A stretch of DNA of 64,000 bases. Origin: Pollenia angustigena. Its lineage: Eukaryota; Arthropoda; Insecta; Diptera; Polleniidae. Under the pieces are notes generated by a model. The model was not told the DNA's origin. It did not search any database and saw only the letters and a list, made by a program, of their open reading frames with translations. Position numbers and translations under genes: made by a program. The stretch covers positions 231,065,127-231,129,126 of the forward strand of contig OV884056.1 in assembly GCA_930367215.1 (NCBI GenBank), written 5' to 3'. Shown here one piece after another: positions 1 through 11,126 of this stretch. Positions within the stretch are counted from its first letter, which is position 1; every line of letters starts with the position of its first letter.

Positions 1-453
1 AATAAAATTTAATACTTCACAGTTTTATTTGACTAGAAACCGCACTAATAGGCCCAATATAAACCCTACTACCAAAAAACAGTTTATTACGCCTTAAACC
101 ATAATAAATAATGCTATCAGAATAAAATTAAATGGTCCATAATTTACCTTAGATCCCATTTTTAGCAGCTTTCTGAAATTCACTGTAAACGATAAAACTA
201 ATTTCACTGCTGTATTGAAATTTATGTTTTTAATACCAGAAATCACTCTGCAATTATTTAAGTTCGGCTTAAACTGTTACGAATCACATTAATGTACTCA
301 AGTTTGTTAAAATTGATAAAAAAAAAACATAAAACTTTCTGATTGTCGGTCAATAATTTAAAATAGATCTAAACCGAAACCAATTTGAATACTGATCTCT
401 ATTTTTATAAAGATAATTTAATAATATAGATATCCTAAAACATTCGAACTGTC
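1..453. other. AT-rich sequence, no feature recognised
   Basis: I see no coding region, RNA gene or clear repeat structure here. The stretch is plain AT-rich intergenic-type DNA. Confidence 0.5.
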
Positions 454-508
454 GGTGGAGGGTATCAAATATTCGGCACAGCCGAATATAGCACTCTAAC
501 TTGTTTTA
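454..508 (-). repeat. End fragment of a dispersed dipteran repeat
   Basis: The fragment reads GGTGGAGGGTATC, then a TTCGGCACAGCCGAA palindrome, and ends in ACTTGTTTT. It is the reverse complement of the start of the larger repeat at about 27650. The same kind of end (GGGTATCATATGGTCGGGC ... CTTACTTGTTT) closes the repeats at 29331, 47167 and 62892. It is probably a solo end of a DINE-1/mini-me-like non-autonomous element. Confidence 0.55.
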
Positions 509-957
509 TTAAATATTGATTATTGAGTGTTGCCAGATAAATAAAAAAAATGGAAACTATTACACACAACCCAATCATAAAAATAAATTTCCCGATTTTT
601 TCCCCCCCTTGTAAATTTAAAGTCAATTGCCTAAATGGAAGAAGGGAGAAATCTCCCGGGGAATTTTTATTCATAATTGTGTTTAGGATTATTAGATGTT
701 TTTCAAATCTAATCACCGTATTGAAAATTTGTATCAATTTGTACCCACTAAAAAATCTTTAATTTTTTTTTAAATTTGTCTTAAAATATTTTATTTGTAT
801 TATGTACATACCAGATAACATCTTTGTGCAATTGTAAAAAAATCGCATTAAATCAACAGCAACAAATACACTCACTTGTGGTCATACAATCAAACTTGCG
901 CAACCGCAAATATTTAGTTAGCTTCGTTTTTTAATAAAGATTTTTGGATGTTCGGTG
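509..957. other. AT-rich sequence, no feature recognised
   Basis: Short open frames here have no recognisable domain and look like chance frames. Confidence 0.45.
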
Positions 958-1068
958 CAGGCCTGCTATTTTTGCCGATTTATCGGCATTTTGCAGATTT
1001 TTTGCCCCTAAATTATCAAAGTGCCGATTTGCCGATTTTTGCTCCCAAAATACCGATTTTTTGCCTAA
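958..1068 (+). mobile_element. Probable hAT-type transposon end with GCCGATTT subterminal repeats
   Basis: Starts CAGGCCTGC (fits the hAT end rule YARNG) and then holds several copies of GCCGATTT on both strands within about 110 bp. Clustered short subterminal repeats are typical of hAT ends. No matching right end was found nearby, so this is an isolated or truncated end. Confidence 0.4.
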
Positions 1069-1234
1069 CACGTAAAAGGGGATTACTTTTTGTTTGTTTG
1101 ATAATAATACACTAACTTTAAGCGATACTGAAACAGTTGTAACATTGAAAAGAGACAACTGTTATTAAGTCAGCGCTTCTACTAAAGAAAAAGGGGTTCG
1201 TTGTATTCAATATTATATGCAGTGCTTGTAATGT

Positions 1235-1340
1235 GCAGGGAAACCAGAAATATGCTCTAAAAAACACGTTTCATGCGCATTAAATATGCAGTAAAAACTG
1301 GAAAATATGCCCTAAAAAATGTTAAAAATATGCCCTAAAA
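1235..1340 (+). mobile_element. Probable hAT-type transposon end with ATATGC(C/T)CTAAAA repeats
   Basis: Starts CAGGGAAACC and is followed by repeated ATATGCCCTAAAAA/ATATGCTCTAAAAA blocks. The CAGGG start and subterminal repeats suggest the end of a hAT-type element. No partner end or target duplication was found. Confidence 0.4.
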
Positions 1341-1345
1341 ATTAA

Positions 1346-2144
1346 AATTGCTAATTTGAAGACAATGTGCGTAGTGTGACCAAAAAATAAAATTTTTATT
1401 GTTTAAAACAAATTTTAGGAAAACACAGTCAAACAAAAATTGGGAAATTTTTGACATATGTGACCGTACCTTTAAACTGTTTTTGTTTTTTATGCAGACA
1501 ATTTCGACAAGTCGGGTATTTTTATAGATCAGCATGTCTACCTTGTGTTAATGTACCTTGATTGAAATTGATTTTCTAGAAAATTATGGACACATTAGAA
1601 AATATAACTGTTCTAGTTATTTAAAAATCTTCGTGAATTATTAGAATTTTTTACCAAAAAATTTTTTTGTTTAATAAATTTGATTTTTTTTTTTTTTTGG
1701 CTTAGCAAGCATGTGGGAGAAACAAATGTCGAATTGATTAAAAATTGCTTCTACAAACATTCTCATAATGTTTTCTTTCGACATATGTATGTATAGAAAC
1801 AATTTTATATGTACATATGTTTTTCTGGAGAAAATATTTTTTATCAGCGAAAGAACGTAGCTATCCTTTGTTGAAATAGTAAAATGATTATTCATATGTA
1901 TGTACATATTTCTTACATTTATGTATGTATATGCAAATACATTCGCCTCGAATATGTCACTAAACTCATAGAAACATGCGTAAGCATTGAAAAATTTCTA
2001 GGATAATGTTGTGGTTTTTTCTACATTATCAACTCTACAACAGGTTCAACTAGAACCAGTTCCACTAAAATATTTTTTAAATAAAAAAAAAAAAAAAAAG
2101 TGTTAATTTTTAATGTTTATTTTCTATTCATTTATTATTAATCT
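1346..2144. other. AT-rich sequence with short CATA-type microsatellites
   Basis: Contains several short TATG/CATA runs (about 1785-1815 and 1890-1935) and a 17-base A run near 2083. No gene recognised. Confidence 0.45.
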
Positions 2145-2250
2145 CAGACCGTACAAAGTATAACATATGTATATACATACATACATATATATTCTGGCTC
2201 CTTGAGTAATACTAAGTCGACTAAGTATTGTCCGTCCGTCAATTGAAAAC
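2145..2250 (+). repeat. DINE-1/mini-me-like fragment
   Basis: Contains an ACCGTACAAAGTATA block, a CATA microsatellite, then GTCGACTAAG and TGTCCGTCCGTC. This order (AAAGTATA, dinucleotide-type tract, TCGA block, GTCC tract) is the core of mini-me/DINE-1-type dipteran repeats. Confidence 0.5.
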
Positions 2251-2402
2251 ATGCTTACTTTCGCACAAATCCAAAGAAGCGAACAATAAAGGTATTCAAA
2301 TCAAAAGTTGCACTGTTGCGAAAAATCCAAGGTGCAAAAACATAACAAATTTTTCGCACAAACGATGCGAAATTGTCAGAGTCTAAGTAAGTGCAAGATT
2401 AT

Positions 2403-2675
2403 TAAGGCGCAACCATAATGTGCTTAAGTTGGCTTAAGCAAATGTGCGAATACATGTAAATCATATGAGGCAAACCATATTGAACTTAAAGAAAATTTTT
2501 GATAAGTTTTATGAAACTGTCATTTGCTTAAGCAAAGTGCGAAACTGATCTCACATTCCGTACGAAATCAAATGTTTTTGGTTTTGTTTTTGCTTTTTTA
2601 AATACATTTGAGAGACACTTTGTAAATTTTTGACAGTAGGTTAAGCAAGGCTATGCCTATTATGGTTGGGCCTTT
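2403..2675. mobile_element. MITE with TAAGGC(G)CAACCATAAT ends
   Basis: The left end TAAGGCGCAACCATAATG and the right end CATTATGGTTGGGCC-type sequence are near-perfect inverted repeats. Inside, TTAAGCAAA-type blocks occur in both orientations. A truncated reverse copy lies at 45470-45643. No clear target duplication. Confidence 0.6.
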
Positions 2676-4209
2676 AGAGTAAAGGCATAAAAATATTCCA
2701 ACTTTGTATGGCGTTGCCAAATTGAAAAAATGCTTAAAAAGTACTCACAAATCAACTCTACACTTAACAACTACGGAGGAATACATTTTTAACGTACATT
2801 TCTTCTTTGAATTGAAAAATATTATAAATTGTAGTTTTTTAAGATGAACTTTGTAAAAAAATAAACAATTAAAAATATAAAAATGCTGGAATAATTGTCT
2901 GAGAAAAATTTTAGGGTAGATAAGTTATAAATTCGACTTGTAACTTAATAAAAATTAATCATTTTGTGTATTTTTCAAGAAACTTACGGTTCAATTTTTT
3001 TTTAAATACTTGCAAGTCCCATGTATCTTGTGATATTGTCAAATGAAAGTTGCGTTGTTTTAAAATTTGTTTCGTAAAAGCTGAAAATTAAAGAACTGCT
3101 TACGTCAAATTAGTGCAACTATGCTATTTTGCACAGTTGCAAGGGTATGCGTATTGGTGTCAAATTGCTTCTTGTTATCCTAAACAGTTAGGGATTGAAA
3201 TTCAGCATAATCGGTTCAGTTGAATAAGAGTTTAAAATGTGTAACCACCACCCTAAAAAATTAATAATTTTGCTACAAAAACTAACATAAATAATGGTTA
3301 ATGCACGGATTGATATATTATTTTGCACAGATTCATTCATTGCTAGTGTCTAACCTTTTTTTAAGAAGCTGTTTGGAGCACTAGTTTTTGTTGACCGATA
3401 GTGCTCCTACCCCTGTACAAAAATTAAAATTTTTTCTCGATAATGATTCGTTTGCTTGGGGGCAAACTTAAAATGCAGTCCACCTGATTCTTTGAACACA
3501 GATAAAACCTCTGCTTTCCAGTTCTCAACAACTTCATTATAAAAAAAAGAGTAATTACAGTGTTTTGGTCATAACTCGGCCATTTTAAAACAGATTTGAC
3601 AGATTTATATACCGACGTCTTAAGGAAGAAATGTACCATTTACTTTTGTAATAAAAGTTGGACTCTGGAAGATCTATGGTTCTCAAAAATAGGTATTTTA
3701 TTTACATTTTGGTCAAAACTTTTTTGTACCAATATAAATTTCGATTGTTGCTGCAACTGAGGTTGTTCCAAAACCCAGATTAAAAATTCTTATACCTTTT
3801 TTTTGATTAAAGAGCTTATGTCTGACCAAGCAAAAGGTATATAAAAACACATTGTTAGTGTAAAATTTCTGATCGGGTTTTTACATGAAATATTTTTTTG
3901 ATCGGCAGTTTTTCGAATTCAAGACTTAAAAATCTATTATCACATCCGCCCATTTAAGGCAAACGTTAAAGCTTTCGATAGCATTCTGACATAAAGTTTT
4001 TTGAGGTAATGGTCCTAAAACAACATTTAACTAAATGTAAAAATAAATAAAAAAAAAAACAAAATGCATGTTGCTTTTGAATTTTTGTATGTATTATATC
4101 GAGGGTTATTTTTCAAATATTGCTATCAGCAAAATAACAATTTTACAGGTGAGCGAAAAACCTGATTTTTTCGATAACTCTAAGAGTATTAACTAAACTT
4201 TATTTAACA
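2676..4209. other. Non-coding stretch with a decayed repeat fragment
   Basis: No gene recognised. The part around 3550-3720 (TTTTGGTCATAACTCGGCC) resembles in reverse the inner part of the repeat at 27650-28372 (CATATCTCAGCC near 28170), so it is probably a decayed DINE-like fragment. The remainder is featureless. Confidence 0.4.
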
Positions 4210-4437
4210 ATGTTATTAAAAAACAACGTCTTAGTCATACATATCGACCCCTTTGCGCGAAATTATCGTATGTTACAAAAACCAAATTTTACAAGGGATA
4301 AGCTATTCCTATGCGCATTTCACTGGTTGCCTAGGCCAGATCATCAGGAAACTTCATCCAAACATTTTAGAAAAGCTAAAGATATTATACAAATAAATTC
4401 GCTTAACAGTTTTATTTATATAATATGTATCATGTAA
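4210..4437 (+). repeat. Dispersed repeat family D, copy 1
   Basis: Shares a conserved core (CTATGCGCATTTCACTGGTT, then AGGCCAGATCATCAGGAAAC) and the following AAAAGCTAAAGATATTATAC block with copies at 24106-24545 (reverse), 44640-45175 and 63846-64000. A 75-residue open frame spans it, but the frame is not kept in the other copies. Confidence 0.55.
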
Positions 4438-5229
4438 ATGTTGGTCATGACTTCGTCTAAGGGGGTCCATTCGGAAGATCCAATTTTGGGCGACTCGTTC
4501 GAGTTTGTATGACCGATATGTTTATAATAATTGTGCAATACGAATACCCGTGCTTGGTAGCCATTATATTTCTAAAAAACACTAATTTTTAGGAATTTTC
4601 GGCTGTTTTTTGGGAATTGTGGTATTCGGTTTGTAAGTTTAATTTTAAGCTGGTTTGTATTAAAAATTAAAAAATGTATTTACTTGTAAAATTTCATTAA
4701 ATAATATTAGCTAACAAAAATTTTATTGCATAAATTAAAATTTATATTGTTTATTTATATTGTTTACATAATTATGTTTACACAAACTCATAAGCAAATT
4801 TTATGCAGTTATCTTGCAAAATTTCTGCAACGAATTTTAAAATTATATTAATTTATGAAAAATAGACACAATTCCCAGCCCTTTGATGTGTAATATGAAG
4901 AAATATTTTTTATGTAGATAGCACTTTTTTACAAAGAAAAAAAAAACGTGTGTGTTAGATAGCACAAACAATATTTATGAAAAAAAACGTTCTGGGAACA
5001 AATTTTTTTTTTCAAATTTTAAAAACACATTTTTGAAAATTTGCAGATAGCACTATTTGAAAAATACCCCTCGATATATCGAAGTCACGTTTGTAGTTTT
5101 GAGTCATTCATCAAGAAAATTCCAAAATCAAAATTTTGTTTATAAAGTTGCGTTAACAGTCACCAATTTTAAGTGTTTGATTGTTGCGTTTACCGTTGTA
5201 TTCCGTTTTTTTATTTCTACAATATTGAT
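4438..5229. other. AT-rich sequence, no gene recognised
   Basis: GATAGCAC recurs at about 4918, 4958 and 5046, which hints at a decayed repeat. No terminal inverted repeats or coding domain seen. Confidence 0.4.
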
Positions 5230-5485
5230 CTTAGACTGTGTAAAGTATATATGTAGATGTATATATTAAGCCGAGTTGATTTAACGATGTCCGTCTGTTC
5301 ATGTGTTGATAAAAATTTGTTTTTAAAAAACCTGAGCTATGATGGAGACTTGGTTGTTATATATTATTGTTCAGCCAGATCGATCCAAAAATGGAAGAGA
5401 TATAATCAAAAACTCACGACTGACTTTAATGTTTTTTATAAAACTTTACTTTTTAAAGTTTTCTTTTAACTAACGAACTTTTTTT
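5230..5485 (+). repeat. DINE-1/mini-me-like fragment
   Basis: Contains AAAGTATATATGTAGATGTA, AAGCCGAGTTGATTTAACGA and TGTCCGTCTGTTC in the order seen in the repeat at 27650-28372 (there in reverse). Short open frames here are incidental. Confidence 0.5.
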
Positions 5486-5711
5486 CCCCGCTTTAACCCT
5501 AATTAAGATTATTAGAATACTGGTAGGTAAAATTCGAGAAATCCATTTATAAAAGACATGCAAATAATCAATTTTTTCTTCTATAAATTATGATTTTAGT
5601 GAGAGTGTTTTTTTAGAGTGTCACAACTTTAAGTTGGCATCACTGCTTTATTTGAGCACCTATTTAACAGTTGATAGTGGCTTTTTGCTTAGTTTGCTTT
5701 TAAATATCATT

Positions 5712-6064
5712 ATGAATCGACTTACACCAGAGCAACGCGTGCAAATTGTTGAAATTTTTAAACAAAATAATTCGGCGAATGGGCGAAGCACAAATTGATA
5801 TTGATTTTGAATTTTCATTCAAATTTAATATTCCGATGAACCACATTTCTGGTTGAAAGGGTACGTAAATAAGCAGAATTGTTGCATTTGGAGTGAGGAG
5901 AATCTACAAGCTTTTGTCGAAACAACAATACATCCACAGAAAATTACTATTTGGTGCGCTTTTTTGTCATGTCTTCAAAAACGATGATGATCAGAATGCG
6001 AAAAGTGGGTTCCACATTGCGCCTTCTATGCTCCAGCCGTAGAAGCCCGTTTCATTGATATTTA
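5712..6064 (+). pseudogene. Decayed mariner-like transposase
   Basis: Begins MNRLTPEQRVQIVEIF, the usual N-terminus of a mariner/Tc1-type transposase helix-turn-helix in insects. An internal deletion then joins this to the middle of the catalytic domain. In shifted frames DEPHFWLKGYVNKQN, IWSEEN and HPQKITIWCA can be read; the Asp of DE-x-HFW is one of the catalytic acids in the family. Stops and frameshifts make it non-functional. It belongs to the same family as 42351-43270 but has different deletion points. Confidence 0.75.
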
Positions 6065-6991
6065 AAATATATATCCTTGGTTTATTTTGATTTAAACTTG
6101 TATCACTCTATAAAAGCACCCTTTACAATAGAGCTTGAAACACCAAATTTGGCTTAGGTATATCTGTTATATAAAAAGTATTGAAAATAAACCAACCGGA
6201 ATTTTGGTTTTTAATAAAATTTTTGATACTAAAGTAAAGGGTATGTTAGATTAAGCAAAGACGAACATAGCACTTTAAACAATCCGAAACAAAAGACACA
6301 TTCTATACGCTTATGACACTTGTACATCAGTCGACATGCTGTTAAAACGACACCGCAATCTCCGTACATTAATGGGCACATTCATAAGACGTAACTGTTG
6401 CGTTTTTCATACAAATTGTAAATGAGCATCTATGGGCACACTTAGAAACGGATTAAAAAAAAAAAACCAAGCGATTTCATACAAAAATGATTTCGTGGAT
6501 GCTATTGAGGATGAGTGGTGGAAAATTATATTCTCTGAATGAAGAAATCTTATAGAGTGAATCAGGACCTGTGATCGAGGGCATTTCGTAATTTGAAATT
6601 TTTAGTTTTTATATAAGCATATAGTGTTATATGTTATTAAAAGCTTTTATTTAACTTACAATGTATGGCCTTGCTAAGAATAATTCGAAAATTAAAATGG
6701 TCACTCTTAATCCAATATGGCGAACTTCTAAAGCTTGAAACTCAGTTGTGAAGCAGATATCTTTAACCGATTGAACTAAAATTTTGAATACACGTTCAGT
6801 TTGGATGAGAATGCCTGGTAAGCTGTGTGACTTCATTTTAAATCTAATATGGCGGGCACACACAGTTATTCTCAATGCACTTCTACAATATGGGTATCAA
6901 ATGAAAGGACTTGCTGAGAATACGAATGCGAATTTTTAAATTATTTAAAAAAAAAACTGTTATTAAAATGCGTTAAAAAGAAAAAATTAAT
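6065..6991. other. Non-coding stretch, no gene recognised
   Basis: Two phrases with AATATGGCG (near 6713 and 6846) suggest an internally repeated old element. No termini, coding domain or RNA gene seen. Confidence 0.4.
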
Positions 6992-7164
6992 TGTGGATCA
7001 GACAACCATGAATGTTCAAAAAATTTAAAAATGTTTCATTAACAAAATATTTTATTTTTGTTATTTAAAAAAAAATAATAATTAAATGTTTGCTTCAAAA
7101 CTTTTACTATCAACTTATAACGTCATTACACAATTTATATGTTATAAAAGCTTGTCGCGAGATT
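6992..7164 (+). repeat. Left arm of a palindromic DNA element split by a retrotransposon
   Basis: The segment starts TGTGGATCAGACAA and ends AAAAGCTTGTCGCGAGATT. It is the inverted match of 9581-9791. Shared blocks include GAATGTTC, AATGTTTCATTAACAAAA, CAATTTATATG and AAAAGCTTGTCGC. The two arms flank the non-LTR element at 7228-9563, so the retrotransposon probably landed near the centre of a foldback-type element. Confidence 0.65.
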
Positions 7165-7227
7165 AACTTGTGCAGAAAAACAAGTAAATTAATAACTTGA
7201 TGTTAACTATGAAAATGTTCAAACTAA

Positions 7228-9327
7228 GTATATAAACCAAATATAAACCAAACAGGAGATCCATCTATTGATACATTTCTGTTAGTATCTTGTGTTGATG
7301 ATGCTGTCAGAAATTCTACCTTTGAGAAAAGACAAAAAAGGTCCATTAGAGCAGAAATTACTCCATTGATGACTTTTAATTTGCAAAAATTAATCTGTTA
7401 CAAAAACAAACTTTTAAAGCAACGGCGAAAAAAACCTATAAACTTATATATTCAGGAAAGATTGAAAAGAGTTAGCAATGTTATAAAGAGAGCTTGTAAA
7501 GAGTCTATGAACAACTTTTATAGAAATAAACTAGATGAAATTCAACATGATCCAAAAAAGAGCTGGAGGTTTTTAAATGAGACACTTGGAAGAATTCCAA
7601 AAAAACCCATCAACATTAAAGATTCTAATGGTAAACTTATTTTAGATGATTCTGAAAAGGCGGAGGTGCTAAATAATTTTTTTATTCAATCAATTAAAGA
7701 CGTCAAGGTGAAAATTGAACAATTTCCAACTGACTCGTATAATTCTTTACGAACAATGGTGCGTTATAATAATATATTTCATCTTAATGATACAACATAT
7801 GAAGAGGTTCAGGATGTTATATTAAAAATGAAGCCAAATAAAAGTGCTGGACATGATTATATTCTGCCCAAAGTTATATTGAGTAATAAGAATGAGTTTA
7901 CTACTATTTTAGTAAATATTTTTAATAATATGGTAAATATGAGCATTTATCCTGACATTTTAAAAATTCATAAGGTAATACCAATTCCAAAAGGAATCAA
8001 TAGTTGTACGTCTGATATGTATAGACCAATCGCTATTTTATCGAGCATTGATAATGTGTTTGAAAGAATTTTGCACAATCGAATTTCCACTTTTTTGAGA
8101 ACAAATAATTTACTAAATGATTTTCAATATGGATTCCGGGAAGCATGTGGTACAGAGGAAGCTGCCGTTAATGTTGTTAATTTTATTTGCAAAGGTCTAG
8201 ATGATGGATATTGTGGCGTGGCAGGTTTATTTTATGATCTTACAAAGGCATTTGATTTAATTGATCATAACATCTTGTTACAAAAACTTAAGTGTTATGG
8301 TATATGTGGAAAAGAACTATCTCTTTTGGAAAGTTATTTAAGGAATCGTAAGCAGTTTGTCCAGATTGGTGCTCGTAAAAGTTCGTTTCGTGAAGTCGAA
8401 TTCGGAGTTCCGCAAGGCAGCGTACTTGGACCTTTATTGTTTATTATTTATATTAATGACTTAAAAAATCTTGAACTTACTGGCAAAATTTTTATATATG
8501 CAGACGACATTAGTTTATTCTACCCTTACAAGCATGAAACGGTAGCCAAAGTACATATAGAGCGAGATGCGGCATTAATATCGGAGTTTATGAGAATAAA
8601 TAAACTTTTTTTAAATGCTAACAAAACTCGATTGATGAGATTTAAGCCTTATTTGGATCATAACAACTTTAGTGTTTTTGTAGATGGAAAAGAAATCATG
8701 GAAGTCAGTTCTTTTAAGTACTTAGGTATACAACTGCAGAGCAATCTTGCTTGGAGTCAACATATCCAAAATCTTAAGATCAAAACAGCCCAGGCAATTG
8801 GGTTTTTATACAAATTTAAGAACAAATTTGATAAAAAAACGAAATTGTTAATTTATAATGCACTAATTCAAATCCATTTTAATTATTTAGCCATTTTATA
8901 TGGACATAAGAAAAGTTCTGAGTTAAGAACGTTGCAACGTATGCAAAATAAAGCTTTAAAAGTGGTAGCTAATCTTCCCATCACACATTCAACTTTATCA
9001 TTATACACAGACGTTTTTAAAACTTTATTACCTATTTATGGCACTTACAAAATGCAATTACTAATGTATGTTTTTAAGTGTTTAAACAGCGTTGGACATC
9101 ATACCATATATTTTTCGAGTTATCAGCACTCACTACATACAAGGAATAATATGAACTTGGCAGTAGCATGGTGTAGGCTAGAAACTACGAAGCAACGTAT
9201 TGAGTACATGGGTAGTCGTGAATACAATGGTTTACTGTCATATTTGAAAAATATAAATAGCATTTCTTTATTCAAAACTAGTTTAAAAAATTTTTTGCTT
9301 CGAAATATGGAGGAACTTTTAATGTAA
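7228..9327 (+). CDS. Non-LTR retrotransposon ORF2, 5'-truncated, open reverse transcriptase
   Basis: The frame is open from 7228 to the stop at 9327, with the first ATG at 7369; the bases before it continue the coding sequence, so the real start is missing. The product is the RT part of ORF2 of a non-LTR element. Visible motifs: PNKSAGHD (RT start), YRPIAIL, QYGFRE, FYDLTKAFDLIDH (RT motif with catalytic Asp), GVPQGSVLGPLLF, and the catalytic IYADD (residues 377-381 counted from 7366), then FKYLGI. The upstream apurinic endonuclease domain is absent. No stop or frameshift interrupts more than 2 kb, so the insertion is young. The 3' side has AATAAA at about 9527 and an A run ending at 9563. 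It encodes the enzyme that copies element RNA into the genome, but lacking endonuclease it should not move by itself. Confidence 0.85.
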   Translation, partial: VYKPNINQTGDPSIDTFLLVSCVDDAVRNSTFEKRQKRSIRAEITPLMTFNLQKLICYKNKLLKQRRKKPINLYIQERLKRVSNVIKRACKESMNNFYRNKLDEIQHDPKKSWRFLNETLGRIPKKPINIKDSNGKLILDDSEKAEVLNNFFIQSIKDVKVKIEQFPTDSYNSLRTMVRYNNIFHLNDTTYEEVQDVILKMKPNKSAGHDYILPKVILSNKNEFTTILVNIFNNMVNMSIYPDILKIHKVIPIPKGINSCTSDMYRPIAILSSIDNVFERILHNRISTFLRTNNLLNDFQYGFREACGTEEAAVNVVNFICKGLDDGYCGVAGLFYDLTKAFDLIDHNILLQKLKCYGICGKELSLLESYLRNRKQFVQIGARKSSFREVEFGVPQGSVLGPLLFIIYINDLKNLELTGKIFIYADDISLFYPYKHETVAKVHIERDAALISEFMRINKLFLNANKTRLMRFKPYLDHNNFSVFVDGKEIMEVSSFKYLGIQLQSNLAWSQHIQNLKIKTAQAIGFLYKFKNKFDKKTKLLIYNALIQIHFNYLAILYGHKKSSELRTLQRMQNKALKVVANLPITHSTLSLYTDVFKTLLPIYGTYKMQLLMYVFKCLNSVGHHTIYFSSYQHSLHTRNNMNLAVAWCRLETTKQRIEYMGSREYNGLLSYLKNINSISLFKTSLKNFLLRNMEELLM

Positions 9328-9563
9328 TTCTAATTCATATTGAATGTTAAAATATTATTTTTTTTTGCTTCTTTTGATTTAAATATTTTTTTTTATTTTT
9401 TTTTTTTCTATTTGTTATTATAAACTTATTATTATTTTATAAGTTATGTAATATATTATTGCCAGCTCGCCTCTAAAATGCCTCCAAGGCGCTGAGGCAC
9501 TTACATTGTAATGAATTTTTTTGGAAAATAAATGAATTTATAAAAAAAAAAAAAAAAAAAAAA
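9328..9563 (+). mobile_element. 3' untranslated region and poly-A tail of the non-LTR element
   Basis: Follows the RT stop codon, includes T-rich tracts and AATAAATGAATT, and ends in about 22 A residues at 9542-9563. This is the normal 3' end of a target-primed retrotransposon. Confidence 0.8.
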
Positions 9564-9580
9564 GTAAATACGAGTACCTA

Positions 9581-9791
9581 AATCTTGCGACAAGCTTTTA
9601 AACCATATAAATTGTTTAATTTTGTTAAAAGTTGGCAGTTAAAGTTTTTAAGCAAAGCTTATTTTTTTCAGTGCATTTAAATAAAAGCTTGTTTTTTTCT
9701 TTTAATTCATTTTTAAATAACAATAAAAAAAATATTTTGTTAATGAAACATTTTAAAATTTTTGGAACATTCATTTTTGTCTGATCCACAG
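9581..9791 (-). repeat. Right arm of the palindromic DNA element
   Basis: Reverse complement match of 6992-7164, ending in TCTGATCCACAG. It carries about 40 extra internal bases (including AAGCAAAGCTTATTTTTTTC) compared with the left arm. Confidence 0.65.
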
Positions 9792-10079
9792 TATATCTTA
9801 ACATTAATATAAAAATAACTTTCAATGATGTCACACTAATATTTTGGGGTTTAAATTATTAATTGGAAGATGCTTCTTTTTTATATAAATTTGTATTAGG
9901 TTGTTTGTATGTATTTGTTTATTTTATTAATTTGCATGCAAATTCCAATAACTTGTTTCCTAAGATTTTTGCATTTTAATACGTAAACTCCCCATTGGTT
10001 ATACATATGCACATACTTACTTGAGAAACAAAGAAAACAAATATAAACTCTTTAGTTTTTTCTTATGGGAGTAATAATT
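9792..10079. other. 3' flank of the serine protease gene
   Basis: Lies directly downstream (minus strand) of the protease stop codon and should hold its 3' untranslated region. No other feature seen. Confidence 0.5.
9918..9928 (-). promoter_or_regulatory. Candidate polyadenylation signal of the CLIP protease
   Basis: Two overlapping AATAAA hexamers on the minus strand, about 155 nt after the stop codon at 10080-10082. Distance and strand fit the poly-A signal, but the hexamer is common in AT-rich DNA. Confidence 0.4.
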
Positions 10080-11087
10080 TTATTGAATACTTCTATTAAT
10101 CCAATCTACATAAGAACTTACTCTCATATAAACTCCCGGTAAATTGGACTGGCCACAATTAGTCTTGGGACCAAAAGCTACAATACCTAATAAAGTAAAA
10201 TGACCAGAATTTAAACGTTCCATAAATGGACCACCACTATCACCTGAAACAAAAATAATTTATGAATTCAACAAAAAATTATCGGGAATAACTAACATTT
10301 TATATTGCAAGTATTACATAAAATTAATGCAATATTTCAGTAATGTAAAATTTACCTTCGCATACATCATTCATGGCTTCAGCTTTAGCACAAAATTCAG
10401 TTGGTGTTATAACAATACTGATTTCAAAATTTTCACTATATTTAGCATAACGTATGGCACATTCTGTATTGTTCATAATGGGTAAGTTAATGTAACGTAT
10501 TGTAGAGGTCTTAATATCTGAAATACCTGTTTTAAATAAAATTTTAAAAAAAATATACAAAAGTCATTAATTATTTTATGTAAAAAAAATCACAAAAAAA
10601 TCTTTAATAAAGGCAATAAGTTAGAATTATTCTACTTACCACTACTGCTGCTCCAGCCGGCCACAACTCCCGTGTCTCCTGTCAAAGCATTGATATTACT
10701 TTTAGGTAAGCAAATTTGTATTAAATGACCTGCTTAAAAATAGTGTTATTTGGATGAAACTAAAATTTGTATTAAGTTTTGGTTTACCTCTGGATTGTGA
10801 AATTATCGCTAATCTCAAAATTGCTACGTCATTATTAAATAAAGGTTCGTTGTAGTTTGGATGCACAATGGTCTCTAAAATTTGATAATCAACAAAATTT
10901 TTATCATCACCGACCCGTACGTAAATTCTATAAATGTCTTTAAATTAAATTGATTTTTTATAATGATATCAGTGTTATACATACAATCTTAAATCTTGCA
11001 CTAATTGATCCACACAATGGGCTGCGGTTAATATATGCTGATCACTCACAATGGTACCCATGCATCGGTAACGAATTGTTCGACTGG
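10080..11087 (-). CDS. CLIP-domain serine protease, exons 2-6 (catalytic domain)
   Basis: Minus-strand exons 11087-10985, 10927-10788, 10729-10640, 10526-10356 and 10243-10080 (stop TAA), separated by GT/AG introns of 57, 58, 113 and 112 bp. Joined to exon 1 (45887-46631) they give 1413 bases, 470 residues plus stop, in frame at every junction. The part encodes residues 249-470 of an S1A peptidase. LTAAHC holds catalytic His272, NNDVAIL holds Asp316 and GDSGGP holds Ser419. Asp413, six residues before the serine, is at the position that gives trypsin-like cleavage after Lys/Arg. Cys residues 257/273, 382/405 and 415/446 are placed for the usual disulfides. The C-terminus LPGVYMRVSSYVDWI is the normal last helix. 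The likely role is in an extracellular haemolymph cascade (clotting, melanisation or Toll type); the exact orthologue cannot be named. Confidence 0.92.
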
Positions 11088-11126
11088 CTGAAATTAAAAG
11101 AAGATGTTATACATACATATGTACAT

